Of a stretch of 8,607 nt of DNA, positions 1 to 5,010 are shown one piece after another. Within the stretch, counting starts at the first letter, position 1, and each line of letters opens with the position of its first letter. Both the position numbers and the translations under genes were made by a program. Origin of the DNA: an uncultured Lachnospiraceae bacterium (GTDB lineage Bacteria; Bacillota; Clostridia; Lachnospirales; Lachnospiraceae); contig CAKRNX010000094.1 in assembly GCA_934371475.1 (NCBI GenBank), positions 1-8,607 on the forward strand. Direction: 5' to 3'. The notes beneath the pieces are model-generated. The model did not search any database and had not been told where the DNA came from. It saw nothing but the letters and a program-made list of their open reading frames with translations.

Positions 1-405
1 GTATCAGATGAAAAATCTATAAAAGGACTGCATATTCTTCTGACAGAAGACAATGAACTGAACATGGAAATCGCAGAATTTATGCTTCAGAATGAAGGTG
101 CTGACGTGGAAAAAGCATGGAATGGACAGGAAGCTGTTGAGCTATTCAGAAAAAGTGAACCTGGTGAGTTTGATGTCATTCTTATGGACATTATGATGCC
201 GGTCATGAATGGTTATGAAGCTGCAAAGATGATCAGGTCTCTGGACAGAGAGGATGCAAAGACAATCCCGATCATTGCCATGACAGCAAATGCATTTGCA
301 GAGGATATACAGGCGGCTTTGAATGCCGGGATGAATGCTCATGTTGCGAAGCCGATTGATATGGATATTTTAATTTCTGCCATCGAAAAATGTGTGAAGC
401 GATGA
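1..405 (+). CDS. Receiver (REC) domain, C-terminal end of a probable hybrid sensor histidine kinase; 5' end outside window
   Basis: The frame is open from the first base and gives 134 residues. It starts with a short linker, then the CheY-like pattern begins with ILLTEDNELN (acidic pair E16/D17). The phosphoacceptor is D63 in ILMDIMMP (codon 187-189), followed by the conserved Thr in the MTANAF stretch and the Lys in AKPID. The REC fold is complete and the protein ends right after it, with no DNA-binding output domain. In Clostridia such a terminal REC, preceded by a linker and with the EDN motif out of register with any good start codon, is usually the tail of a hybrid histidine kinase. A stand-alone receiver protein starting just upstream of the window is possible. 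A start at the internal ATG (64) would remove the acidic pocket and is unlikely. It is separated from the capsule operon by a promoter, so co-regulation is only conjecture. Confidence 0.85.
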   Translation, partial: VSDEKSIKGLHILLTEDNELNMEIAEFMLQNEGADVEKAWNGQEAVELFRKSEPGEFDVILMDIMMPVMNGYEAAKMIRSLDREDAKTIPIIAMTANAFAEDIQAALNAGMNAHVAKPIDMDILISAIEKCVKR

Positions 406-634
406 TTCATTTGATGGGAAAATGAAAAAGCCAACAGAGGGATAATTTGAGTATATGAAAAAAAGCACGGAAAACCGTCGGATTGGTTGTACAGTGCTTT
501 GACGAAAGCAGATTGCGAATGGACCGCTTTATGGCAGACAGATCTTTGGATAGATTAAAAGTATATAAAAATTGGATATGATTGTTATTTTTTAACTAAT
601 TATGACAAAATTATATTTTACCAAAGATAAAAGC
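406..634. other. AT-rich intergenic stretch, no convincing gene
   Basis: This is the spacer between the receiver-domain gene and the capsule promoter. I see no long ORF on either strand. On the + strand one frame stays open from 459 to 581 and contains an ATG at 519 that would give a 20-residue peptide starting MDRFMADRSL. It has no clear ribosome binding site and is listed only as a possible gene remnant. The part from about 540 to 660 is markedly AT-rich, as expected upstream of a strong promoter. An imperfect inverted repeat at 462-500 is described separately. Confidence 0.5.
462..500. terminator. Inverted repeat after the receiver gene, possible terminator
   Basis: The arms AAAGCAC (462-468) and GTGCTTT (494-500) can pair, with a second inner pair AACC (473-476) with GGTT (485-488). 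Read on the + strand the stem is followed by GACG rather than a U-tract, so termination of the receiver gene here is only possible, not clear. Read on the - strand the stem would be followed by seven U (complement of 458-464), a better terminator, although no minus-strand gene is visible. It may be bidirectional. Confidence 0.35.
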
Positions 635-663
635 TTGCATAGCTATGGAGAAAACGATATAAT
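635..663 (+). promoter_or_regulatory. Sigma-A type promoter of the capsule operon
   Basis: TTGCAT (-35, 635-640) and a perfect TATAAT (-10, 658-663) are separated by exactly 17 bases. The flanking DNA is AT-rich. Transcription should begin near 670, giving a leader of about 185 nt before cpsB. It is the best promoter match I see in the window and the only one that fits the operon start. Confidence 0.85.
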
Positions 664-726
664 ACATACGATTGGTCTATCAGATATGGTTTAACAGAGC
701 AAAAAGGATAGCGAGGCAGGACAGGA

Positions 727-767
727 GGGTATTCGAGATGACAGATAATCTTAGAGTACCCATTTTT
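727..767 (+). terminator. Leader attenuator: intrinsic-terminator hairpin with U-tract upstream of cpsB
   Basis: The 5' arm 727-739 (GGGTATTCGAGAT) pairs with 748-761 through 13 base pairs, two of them G-U, with a single bulged A at 753 and an 8-nt loop (740-747). The stem base is three G-C pairs. It is followed by A and then five T (763-767), the layout of a rho-independent terminator. It lies about 60 nt after the predicted transcription start and before any operon gene, so it would cut the transcript at roughly 98 nt. The stem includes the last three G of the small ORF's ribosome binding site and part of its start codon, so translation and hairpin formation should compete. Confidence 0.65.
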
Positions 768-773
768 GCGTAA
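738..773 (+). CDS. Small leader ORF (11 codons) with strong ribosome binding site
   Basis: ATG at 738 is preceded by AGGAGGG (723-729) with an 8-nt gap, one of the best ribosome binding sites in the window. It encodes MTDNLRVPIFA and stops at TAA 771-773. The ORF runs through the attenuator hairpin and ends just beyond its U-tract, so a translating ribosome would prevent the hairpin from forming. No run of a single amino acid points to classical amino-acid attenuation. It could be a regulatory leader peptide, or the broken original start of a longer cpsB: the downstream cpsB frame is open from 742 but shifted by one base. I recognise no family in the peptide. Confidence 0.5.
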   Translation: MTDNLRVPIFA

Positions 774-818
774 CAGAAGATTCTATGGAAATTTGTCGTT
801 GTGCAAAAGACCTGAAGG

Positions 819-836
819 GCAGGCGCTGCAGCCTGC
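819..836 (+). promoter_or_regulatory. GC-rich hairpin just upstream of the cpsB ribosome binding site
   Basis: GCAGGC (819-824) and GCCTGC (831-836) form a perfect 6-bp stem around the loop GCTGCA. It ends four bases before the GGAGGG ribosome binding site of cpsB and has no U-tract, so it is more likely to influence translation or RNA stability, or to serve as a protein-binding hairpin, than to terminate. Confidence 0.4.
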
Positions 837-839
837 AAT

Positions 840-845
840 GGAGGG
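840..845 (+). promoter_or_regulatory. Ribosome binding site that decides the cpsB start
   Basis: GGAGGG at 840-845 lies 10 nt before ATG 856 and 13 nt before ATG 859. The further upstream in-frame candidates, TTG 766 and ATG 838, have no comparable site, so 856 is preferred. Confidence 0.65.
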
Positions 846-855
846 ACAGCAAGGG

Positions 856-1647
856 ATGATGATAGAGTTATGTGACGTGCACAGTCATATTTTGCCGGGG
901 CTGGATGACGGATCCCGGGATATCGAAGAGACTATGCAGACCCTGAGAGAAGCATACCGTCAGGGAGTACGGGCAGTGATTGCAACGCCGCATTATTACC
1001 CCGAGCGATATGAACCGGATGCCGAAAAAATCCTGAGCGTATGCCGGCTGGTGAGCAATACCTGCGGGAGACAGCACCTGGCGATACAGATTTATCCCGG
1101 TCAGGAGTGCTTTTACTATTCCGGTCTGATTGATAAACTGAATCGCGGAGAAATTCTGACACTGGCGGGGAGTCGATATGTGCTGGTGGAATTTGTACCG
1201 TACTCACCTTATCAGCAGATCAGGCAGGGACTGCTCAGCCTGATGAATGAGGGATATCGGCCGGTGCTGGCGCATTTTGAGCGCTACACAGCTCTGGAGA
1301 GAGAAGATCGACTGGAGGAACTGCACAGTTATGGCGTCCTGCTTCAGATGAATTTTGACACCTTTTCCCACCGCAAATGGTTTGGCAAAAGCAGATGGCA
1401 GAGTCTGATGCAGCAGGGGATAGTTGATCTGGTAGGCAGCGACTGCCACGGAGTTCATTTCCGACCGTATCATGCCGACGAGGCTGTCCGCTGGATGGAG
1501 AAAAATCTGAGTCCGGAGATACAGGAAAAAATTCTGGTACATTCGATACAGAGAATATTGAGAAAAACTGACAGGAGAAAGTATGGAAAAGACAATGGAG
1601 AAACAGCCTGTGGTGACAGGCACGCAGGAAGAAGAGATGGAGATTGA
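856..1647 (+). CDS. cpsB: CpsB-type manganese-dependent protein-tyrosine phosphatase (PHP family)
   Basis: With the start at 856 the protein has 263 residues, close to the family's usual 240-260. PHP metal-binding motifs appear in order: DVHSHILPGLDDG (H9, H11, D17), ATPHYYP (H46), PGQE (E84), LVEF (E112), LAHFERY (H140, R143) and GSDCHG (D196, H198). CpsB/YwqE enzymes remove phosphate from the C-terminal tyrosine cluster of the BY-kinase CpsD and so tune capsule production in the cytoplasm. All metal ligands look intact, so it should be active. The last 21 or so residues are read from DNA that also encodes the CpsC N-terminus, giving an Arg/Lys/Gly-rich tail (ending GRRDGD) outside the usual fold. 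It is the first full gene after the promoter and the leader attenuator. Starts at 838 or 859 are possible alternatives. Confidence 0.92.
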   Translation: MMIELCDVHSHILPGLDDGSRDIEETMQTLREAYRQGVRAVIATPHYYPERYEPDAEKILSVCRLVSNTCGRQHLAIQIYPGQECFYYSGLIDKLNRGEILTLAGSRYVLVEFVPYSPYQQIRQGLLSLMNEGYRPVLAHFERYTALEREDRLEELHSYGVLLQMNFDTFSHRKWFGKSRWQSLMQQGIVDLVGSDCHGVHFRPYHADEAVRWMEKNLSPEIQEKILVHSIQRILRKTDRRKYGKDNGETACGDRHAGRRDGD

Positions 1648-2302
1648 CCTGGCGGAGATTTTTTATCTTCTCAGATCAAAATGGAAAAGCATTTTTCTGG
1701 CAATGCTGGTGGGCGCGCTGATATTCGGAGCTTATCATACATTTTTGGTAAAACCGTCCTACCGGGCAGATGCTTCGATCTACATTACCAACAATGATTC
1801 CATGATTACATTTTCAGATCTGCAGCTGTCTGCGGCACTGACCGACGACTACGCTAACATCATCAAGAGCCGTACGGTACTCAACCGCGTGATCAGTCAG
1901 CTGGATCTCAATCTGAATTACAAACAGCTCGCTCAGCTTGTGACGGTCACGAATCCTGATTCTACACATATCGTAGACATCAATGTGACCTGCGATGATC
2001 CGGAGCTGAGCCGTAATATCACCAATGCACTGCTGAATGTCAGCATCAGCCAGATCTATCAGATTATCGGCAGCAGTGAACCCACGGTTATCGATTATTC
2101 TGTGGCTGAGGCAGTGGAGGATGTAACACCGGGGCTTAAGAAATATCTGATCATGGGAGCTCTGCTGGGGGCGTGTATCGTGTGTGCAATCGTGATCATG
2201 AAGATGCTGATGGACAGCACGCTCAAGAGCGAAGATGATATTGAACGGTATCTGCATCTGCCGGTTCTGGCAGCAGTACCTTATTATAATAAAAGAAAGT
2301 GA
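1583..2302 (+). CDS. cpsC: CpsC-type chain-length determinant / BY-kinase transmembrane modulator (Wzz domain)
   Basis: A protein of 239 residues with the classic two-helix layout. It has an acidic cytoplasmic N-terminus, TM1 at about 36-56, an extracytoplasmic Wzz-type domain (KPSYRADASIYI onwards, to about residue 186), TM2 at about 188-209, and a short cytoplasmic tail (DSTLKSEDDIERYLHLPVLA). The tail matches the region that in this family activates the partner kinase. The start at 1583 has AGGAG 5 nt upstream (1573-1577); a start at M5 (1595) is less well supported. It overlaps the end of cpsB by 65 nt in another frame, and cpsD follows after 10 nt. The split CpsC + CpsD arrangement is the Firmicute form; proteobacterial Wzc joins both in one chain. 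It would set polymer length and couple synthesis to export. Confidence 0.92.
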   Translation: MEKTMEKQPVVTGTQEEEMEIDLAEIFYLLRSKWKSIFLAMLVGALIFGAYHTFLVKPSYRADASIYITNNDSMITFSDLQLSAALTDDYANIIKSRTVLNRVISQLDLNLNYKQLAQLVTVTNPDSTHIVDINVTCDDPELSRNITNALLNVSISQIYQIIGSSEPTVIDYSVAEAVEDVTPGLKKYLIMGALLGACIVCAIVIMKMLMDSTLKSEDDIERYLHLPVLAAVPYYNKRK

Positions 2303-2312
2303 GACGGGACGG

Positions 2313-3098
2313 ATGGAACAACAGCAGAAATGGAAGGACAGCATAAGCGGAATTAACTATAAATGCGTCAAGCCTCAGATTGGAGAACTGCCGTTTCAGG
2401 TAAGAGAAGCGATCAATACACTGAGAGGAAATATTCAGCTGAGCGGATACGATCTGAAAGTGATATCAATTACCAGTGCCATGCAGAATGAAGGGAAATC
2501 TTCCATTGCATTCCAGCTGGCCAGGAGCCTGGCAGCATTGAACAAAACTACGCTGTATCTGGACTGCGATATTCGTAATTCTAAGACAATGTCCAGATAT
2601 CAGATTGATCAGACAGTCAACGGATTGAGTGAGTTCCTCTGCGGCAGAGTTGTACTCAACGATATCCTATATCGTACCGGTAATCAGTACCTTGATATGA
2701 TTTTTACCGGCGCAGTAGCGCCCAACCCCAGCGAACTGGTCTCGGGACCGGTATTTGCCTGGCTCCTGGAGGAGATGAAAAAGCATTATGATTATGTCAT
2801 CGTTGATACACCTCCGGTAAACCCGGTCATTGACGGTGCCCTGATTTCCCAGAAATGTGATGGAACCGTTCTGGTGGTGGAGAGCGGAGAGACTGAGCGT
2901 GTACAGGCAATCCGGGCAAAGCGTCAGCTGGAGTATGCGGGGATCAAGATCCTCGGTGTCGTGCTGAACAAAGTGGACATATCGGGCAAGGGATATGGTA
3001 AATACGGCAAATACGGTTACGGAGAATACGGTTACGGCGAGAAAAAAACAGATACTAAAGCTGAGCAAAAGACCGATAAGGGCAAGAAAAAGTCATGA
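2313..3098 (+). CDS. cpsD: CpsD-type bacterial tyrosine kinase (BY-kinase) with tyrosine-rich tail
   Basis: A cytoplasmic ATPase-type tyrosine kinase of 261 residues. Walker A is SAMQNEGKSS with K62, Walker A' is LYLDCDIR (81-88), and Walker B is YVIVDTPP (161-168). The C-terminal tail has six tyrosines in a Gly/Lys setting (228-243), the autophosphorylation cluster that CpsB dephosphorylates, followed by a very basic end (KTDKGKKKS). Two deviations stand out. The residue after TS in the Walker A lead-in is Ala rather than the frequent Pro. The subunit-interface motif EX2RX2R reads EAINTLR, with Asn in place of the first Arg. The ATG at 2313 lies 10 nt after the cpsC stop with only a weak site (GACGGGACGG), so translation may be coupled to cpsC. 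The upstream in-frame ATG at 2235 lies deep inside cpsC and is rejected. Confidence 0.93.
   Translation: MEQQQKWKDSISGINYKCVKPQIGELPFQVREAINTLRGNIQLSGYDLKVISITSAMQNEGKSSIAFQLARSLAALNKTTLYLDCDIRNSKTMSRYQIDQTVNGLSEFLCGRVVLNDILYRTGNQYLDMIFTGAVAPNPSELVSGPVFAWLLEEMKKHYDYVIVDTPPVNPVIDGALISQKCDGTVLVVESGETERVQAIRAKRQLEYAGIKILGVVLNKVDISGKGYGKYGKYGYGEYGYGEKKTDTKAEQKTDKGKKKS
2994..3041 (+). repeat. Short tandem repeat coding the CpsD tyrosine cluster
   Basis: Repeats of tat/tac-gg-aaa/gaa units encode YGK and YGYGE blocks (residues 228-243, Y at 228, 231, 234, 236, 239 and 241). The repeat is imperfect at DNA level but regular in protein. Such repeats can gain or lose units, which would change the number of phosphorylatable tyrosines. 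Confidence 0.75.
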
Positions 3099-4153
3099 GC
3101 AGTCACAGGCATCATCACAGACACAGCGTCTGGTACCGGATCCGCCGATGGTTCCGGCATAACAAAAAACAGATGATCGGGAGTATCCTGATCGGCGGAG
3201 CTGCTGTGCTGGTGACCGGACTATTCTTTTACCGCTCCCAGCAGAGCCAGCAGGAACACCATGTGACAGCAGGCAATTCTGTTGATATGAAAAACAGCTA
3301 CCGCACGATTTCTGTAGACGGTAAAGAGTATCAGTACAATTCGCTGATCACAACAGTATTGTTTGCAGGACTTGACTCTGCGGGGGACATGGAAGCCACG
3401 GCGAGTTACAGCAATAAAGCCAGGGCGGACAGCATCGCACTGGTTGTGCTGGATAAAAAAAATGAAAAAATGAGTATTATTGCCCTGAACCGTGATACCA
3501 TGACGCAGATCCGCCGTTACACGCGCAGTGGCAGCGATATGGGCACTTATAAGAGCCATCTGGGCTACGCCTACAGCTACGGCAACGGCGGTGATGTCAG
3601 CTGTGAAAATCTCAAAGAAGCAGTGGAAAGCCTGTTAAACGGCATTCCGGTGAATGAATATGTGGTGACGAACCGCTCTTCCATGACCGAGATCAACAAT
3701 CTGGTCGGAGGTGTGACGCTGACTGTGCCGAACAACGATCTGGAAGAGAAGTATCCGCAGCTGAAAGAAGGCGCGCAGGTAACCTTAGATGACACCAATA
3801 TTGAAGCGTATCTCCGGTACCGGGATACCTCAAAAGAGTTCAGCAACGAAGGACGTATCGAGAGACAACAGACATACATCACAGCCTATGTGACTCAGCT
3901 GAAGGAGCTTTTGAAAAAGGATACTTCCGAAGTCTGGAACAAGACTCTTGAGATGGAGAAACATTTGCAGACCAGCATTACCAGGAACAAATATCTGAAA
4001 CTGGTCAAATTGCTGGAGCAGACGTCATTTAATGATACGAATTATTACCGTCCTCAGGGAACGGATCAGCAGGGAGAACTGCATGATGAATTTTATCTGG
4101 ATGAAGATGCATTCCGGAGCCTTCTGCTGGATCTGTTTTATGAGGAAGTCTGA
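3095..4153 (+). CDS. LCP-family (LytR-CpsA-Psr) glycopolymer transferase without C-terminal LytR_C domain
   Basis: A protein of 352 residues. It has a His/Arg-rich cytoplasmic start (HRHHHRH at 4-10), one membrane helix at about 27-45, then the extracellular LCP domain from about residue 85. Visible catalytic features are RADSIALV (R110, D112), ALNRDT (R133, D134), and YLRYRDTSKEFSNEGRIERQQ-type region 239-259 with R241, R243, R254 and R257. LCP enzymes move undecaprenyl-linked polymers onto peptidoglycan or other wall acceptors; in a capsule locus the substrate should be the capsule. The chain stops about 90 residues after the RQQ helix, leaving no room for a LytR_C domain, which is instead found as a separate protein at 5011-5676. 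ATG overlaps the cpsD stop by four bases (ATGA), a translational-coupling arrangement. In streptococcal loci the LCP gene comes first; here it follows cpsD. Confidence 0.92.
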   Translation: MSSHRHHHRHSVWYRIRRWFRHNKKQMIGSILIGGAAVLVTGLFFYRSQQSQQEHHVTAGNSVDMKNSYRTISVDGKEYQYNSLITTVLFAGLDSAGDMEATASYSNKARADSIALVVLDKKNEKMSIIALNRDTMTQIRRYTRSGSDMGTYKSHLGYAYSYGNGGDVSCENLKEAVESLLNGIPVNEYVVTNRSSMTEINNLVGGVTLTVPNNDLEEKYPQLKEGAQVTLDDTNIEAYLRYRDTSKEFSNEGRIERQQTYITAYVTQLKELLKKDTSEVWNKTLEMEKHLQTSITRNKYLKLVKLLEQTSFNDTNYYRPQGTDQQGELHDEFYLDEDAFRSLLLDLFYEEV

Positions 4154-4157
4154 AGAT

Positions 4158-4184
4158 AAGCGGGCTGTAAGCTCCGTTTTATTT
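4158..4184 (+). terminator. Rho-independent terminator-like hairpin after the LCP gene
   Basis: CGGGCT (4161-4166) pairs with AGC-CCG (4170-4176, one bulged T at 4173) around a GTA loop and is followed by TTTTATTT (4177-4184). The stem can extend outward by A-T/G-T pairs with part of the U-tract. It begins only a few bases after the LCP stop codon. The bulge and three-base loop suggest partial termination, setting lower expression downstream. Confidence 0.5.
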
Positions 4185-4191
4185 AAATCCG

Positions 4192-4217
4192 GTTTGAACT
4201 TAGCGATAAGTTTGAAC
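4192..4217 (+). promoter_or_regulatory. 11-bp hairpin with GCGA tetraloop in the LCP/secreted-protein spacer
   Basis: GTTTGAACTTA (4192-4202) and TAAGTTTGAAC (4207-4217) pair over 11 bp (two adjacent G-U wobbles) around GCGA, a GNRA tetraloop. The flanks also make a direct repeat of TTTGAAC. There is no U-tract, so a role in RNA stability, processing or protein binding is more likely than termination. Confidence 0.5.
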
Positions 4218-4222
4218 ATACA

Positions 4223-4243
4223 GTGGCTCTGCCACATATTTTT
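4223..4243 (+). promoter_or_regulatory. Third spacer hairpin followed by T-tract, next to a strong ribosome binding site
   Basis: GTGGC (4223-4227) and GCCAC (4231-4235) form a perfect 5-bp stem with loop TCT, followed by ATATTTTT (4236-4243). It sits immediately before AAAGGAGG (4247-4254), the ribosome binding site of the next gene. It is terminator-like but short. Confidence 0.4.
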
Positions 4244-4262
4244 GGGAAAGGAGGAGAACAAC

Positions 4263-4943
4263 ATGAAGAAGTTAACCACTATGATCTGTGCGGCTGTTAT
4301 CAGTGCCGGTATGACGATGGGCGCAATCGCAGCCCCGAGTATCGGACAGTTGATTCCGGAGGCACCGCAGGTGATGTCCGGTGAGTTTCAGGACGGATAT
4401 GAGCTGGCAGTGCAGAACGTATCAACAAAAGAGTATGCAAACAAGGATGTAGCGGATATCGTTGAGAAATTTAACGATGACAACTCCACACTGACAGTTG
4501 TTGATGTGCTGAAAGCTCTGGATCCGGAACTTGATCTGACAAAAGATGAGATCCGTACAACCAAGGGTCATCAGATTGATCCGTCAGAATATGAGGCAAT
4601 TATGCCGTTTGTTGATCTGGTACTGACAAAAGGTACAGATGTGACATATGAGATGGATCTGAAAGAAGAGACTGAAACAGAAGCTGAAACAGAAGCAGAG
4701 ACCGATCAGGATGTAGATCCGGCAGCAATTGTGAAAGAAGGAGTAACTGTATCCTTTAAGCTGGAGCCGGCAAAAGATCTGGAGAAGGATGACTTACTTA
4801 TCATGCAGATCGATCAGAAAACCGGAAAAGTATACTTCATCGAAATCGATAAGTATGATCCGAAGACAGGAGAGATCACGGCTAAGTTCCCGTGCCTTGG
4901 ACCGTTCGCGGTACTGACAAAAGGAGAGGCAGCAGCAAAGTAA
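4263..4943 (+). CDS. Secreted acidic protein of unknown function with Glu/Thr-rich linker
   Basis: I do not recognise a named family. The 226-residue product begins with a clear Sec signal peptide (MKK, hydrophobic stretch 6-24, likely cleavage after AIA or AIAA near 23-24). The mature protein has two parts. Residues 25-133 form a mixed acidic region with alternating helices. A linker of Glu/Thr/Ala at 135-147 follows. Residues 155-220 have a beta-rich pattern (VTVSFKLEP, GKVYFIEID, GEITAKFPCLGPFAVLTK) resembling the closing strands of Ig-like modules in clostridial surface proteins. That resemblance is inference from pattern. There is no LPXTG motif, C-terminal membrane helix or lipobox; the single cysteine of the mature part lies in the FPCLGPF segment. 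The start at 4263 has AAAGGAGG 8 nt upstream, which predicts high expression; the longer frame from 4032 lies inside the LCP gene and is rejected. Its place between LCP and LytR_C genes suggests a surface role in polymer attachment. Confidence 0.8.
   Translation: MKKLTTMICAAVISAGMTMGAIAAPSIGQLIPEAPQVMSGEFQDGYELAVQNVSTKEYANKDVADIVEKFNDDNSTLTVVDVLKALDPELDLTKDEIRTTKGHQIDPSEYEAIMPFVDLVLTKGTDVTYEMDLKEETETEAETEAETDQDVDPAAIVKEGVTVSFKLEPAKDLEKDDLLIMQIDQKTGKVYFIEIDKYDPKTGEITAKFPCLGPFAVLTKGEAAAK
4665..4703 (+). repeat. Low-complexity Glu/Thr/Ala repeat in the secreted protein
   Basis: Repeats of the gaa-act/aca-gaa-gca type encode EETETEAETEAET (residues 135-147). It separates the two presumed domains, so it probably acts as an extended flexible spacer. 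The next gene carries the same kind of repeat. Confidence 0.75.
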
Positions 4944-4951
4944 GGATGGTT

Positions 4952-4975
4952 GGCAGGATCTGACAGGGTCCTGCC
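4952..4975 (+). promoter_or_regulatory. Strong hairpin between the secreted-protein gene and the LytR_C gene
   Basis: GGCAGGATC (4952-4960) pairs with GGTCCTGCC (4967-4975) over 9 bp (one G-U) around a six-base loop. What follows is TGCCCCTTCT, not a U-tract, so it is a weak terminator at best and may protect the 3' end of the upstream message. The CCCCT at 4978-4982 could also pair with AGGGG (4996-5000), the ribosome binding site of the next gene. Confidence 0.5.
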
Positions 4976-5010
4976 TGCCCCTTCTAAACGACGACAGGGG
5001 AATAGAAACT

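Noticed and set aside
766..855. Longer cpsB starting at TTG 766 (or ATG 838)
   Set aside because: There is no ribosome binding site for either, and the added residues lie outside the PHP fold; GGAGGG at 840-845 points to ATG 856.
2235..2312. CpsD start at the ATG inside cpsC
   Set aside because: It would require a 68-nt overlap over the conserved CpsC tail and has no ribosome binding site; ATG 2313 gives the normal kinase length.
1814..2344. Long minus-strand ORF of 176 codons across cpsC
   Set aside because: It is antisense to a well-supported gene; its Ile/His/Arg/Asp-heavy composition is typical of a reverse-strand shadow and it shows no recognisable domain.
4194..4240. Promoter made of TTGAAC boxes upstream of the secreted-protein gene
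   Set aside because: Both TTGAAC copies lie in the arms of a hairpin, and the best -10 matches at proper spacing are poor (CATACA, CATATT); the second would start transcription at the ribosome binding site.
4032..4262. Upstream extension of the secreted-protein gene into the LCP gene
   Set aside because: It would remove the clear signal peptide from the N-terminus and ignores the strong ribosome binding site at 4247-4254.
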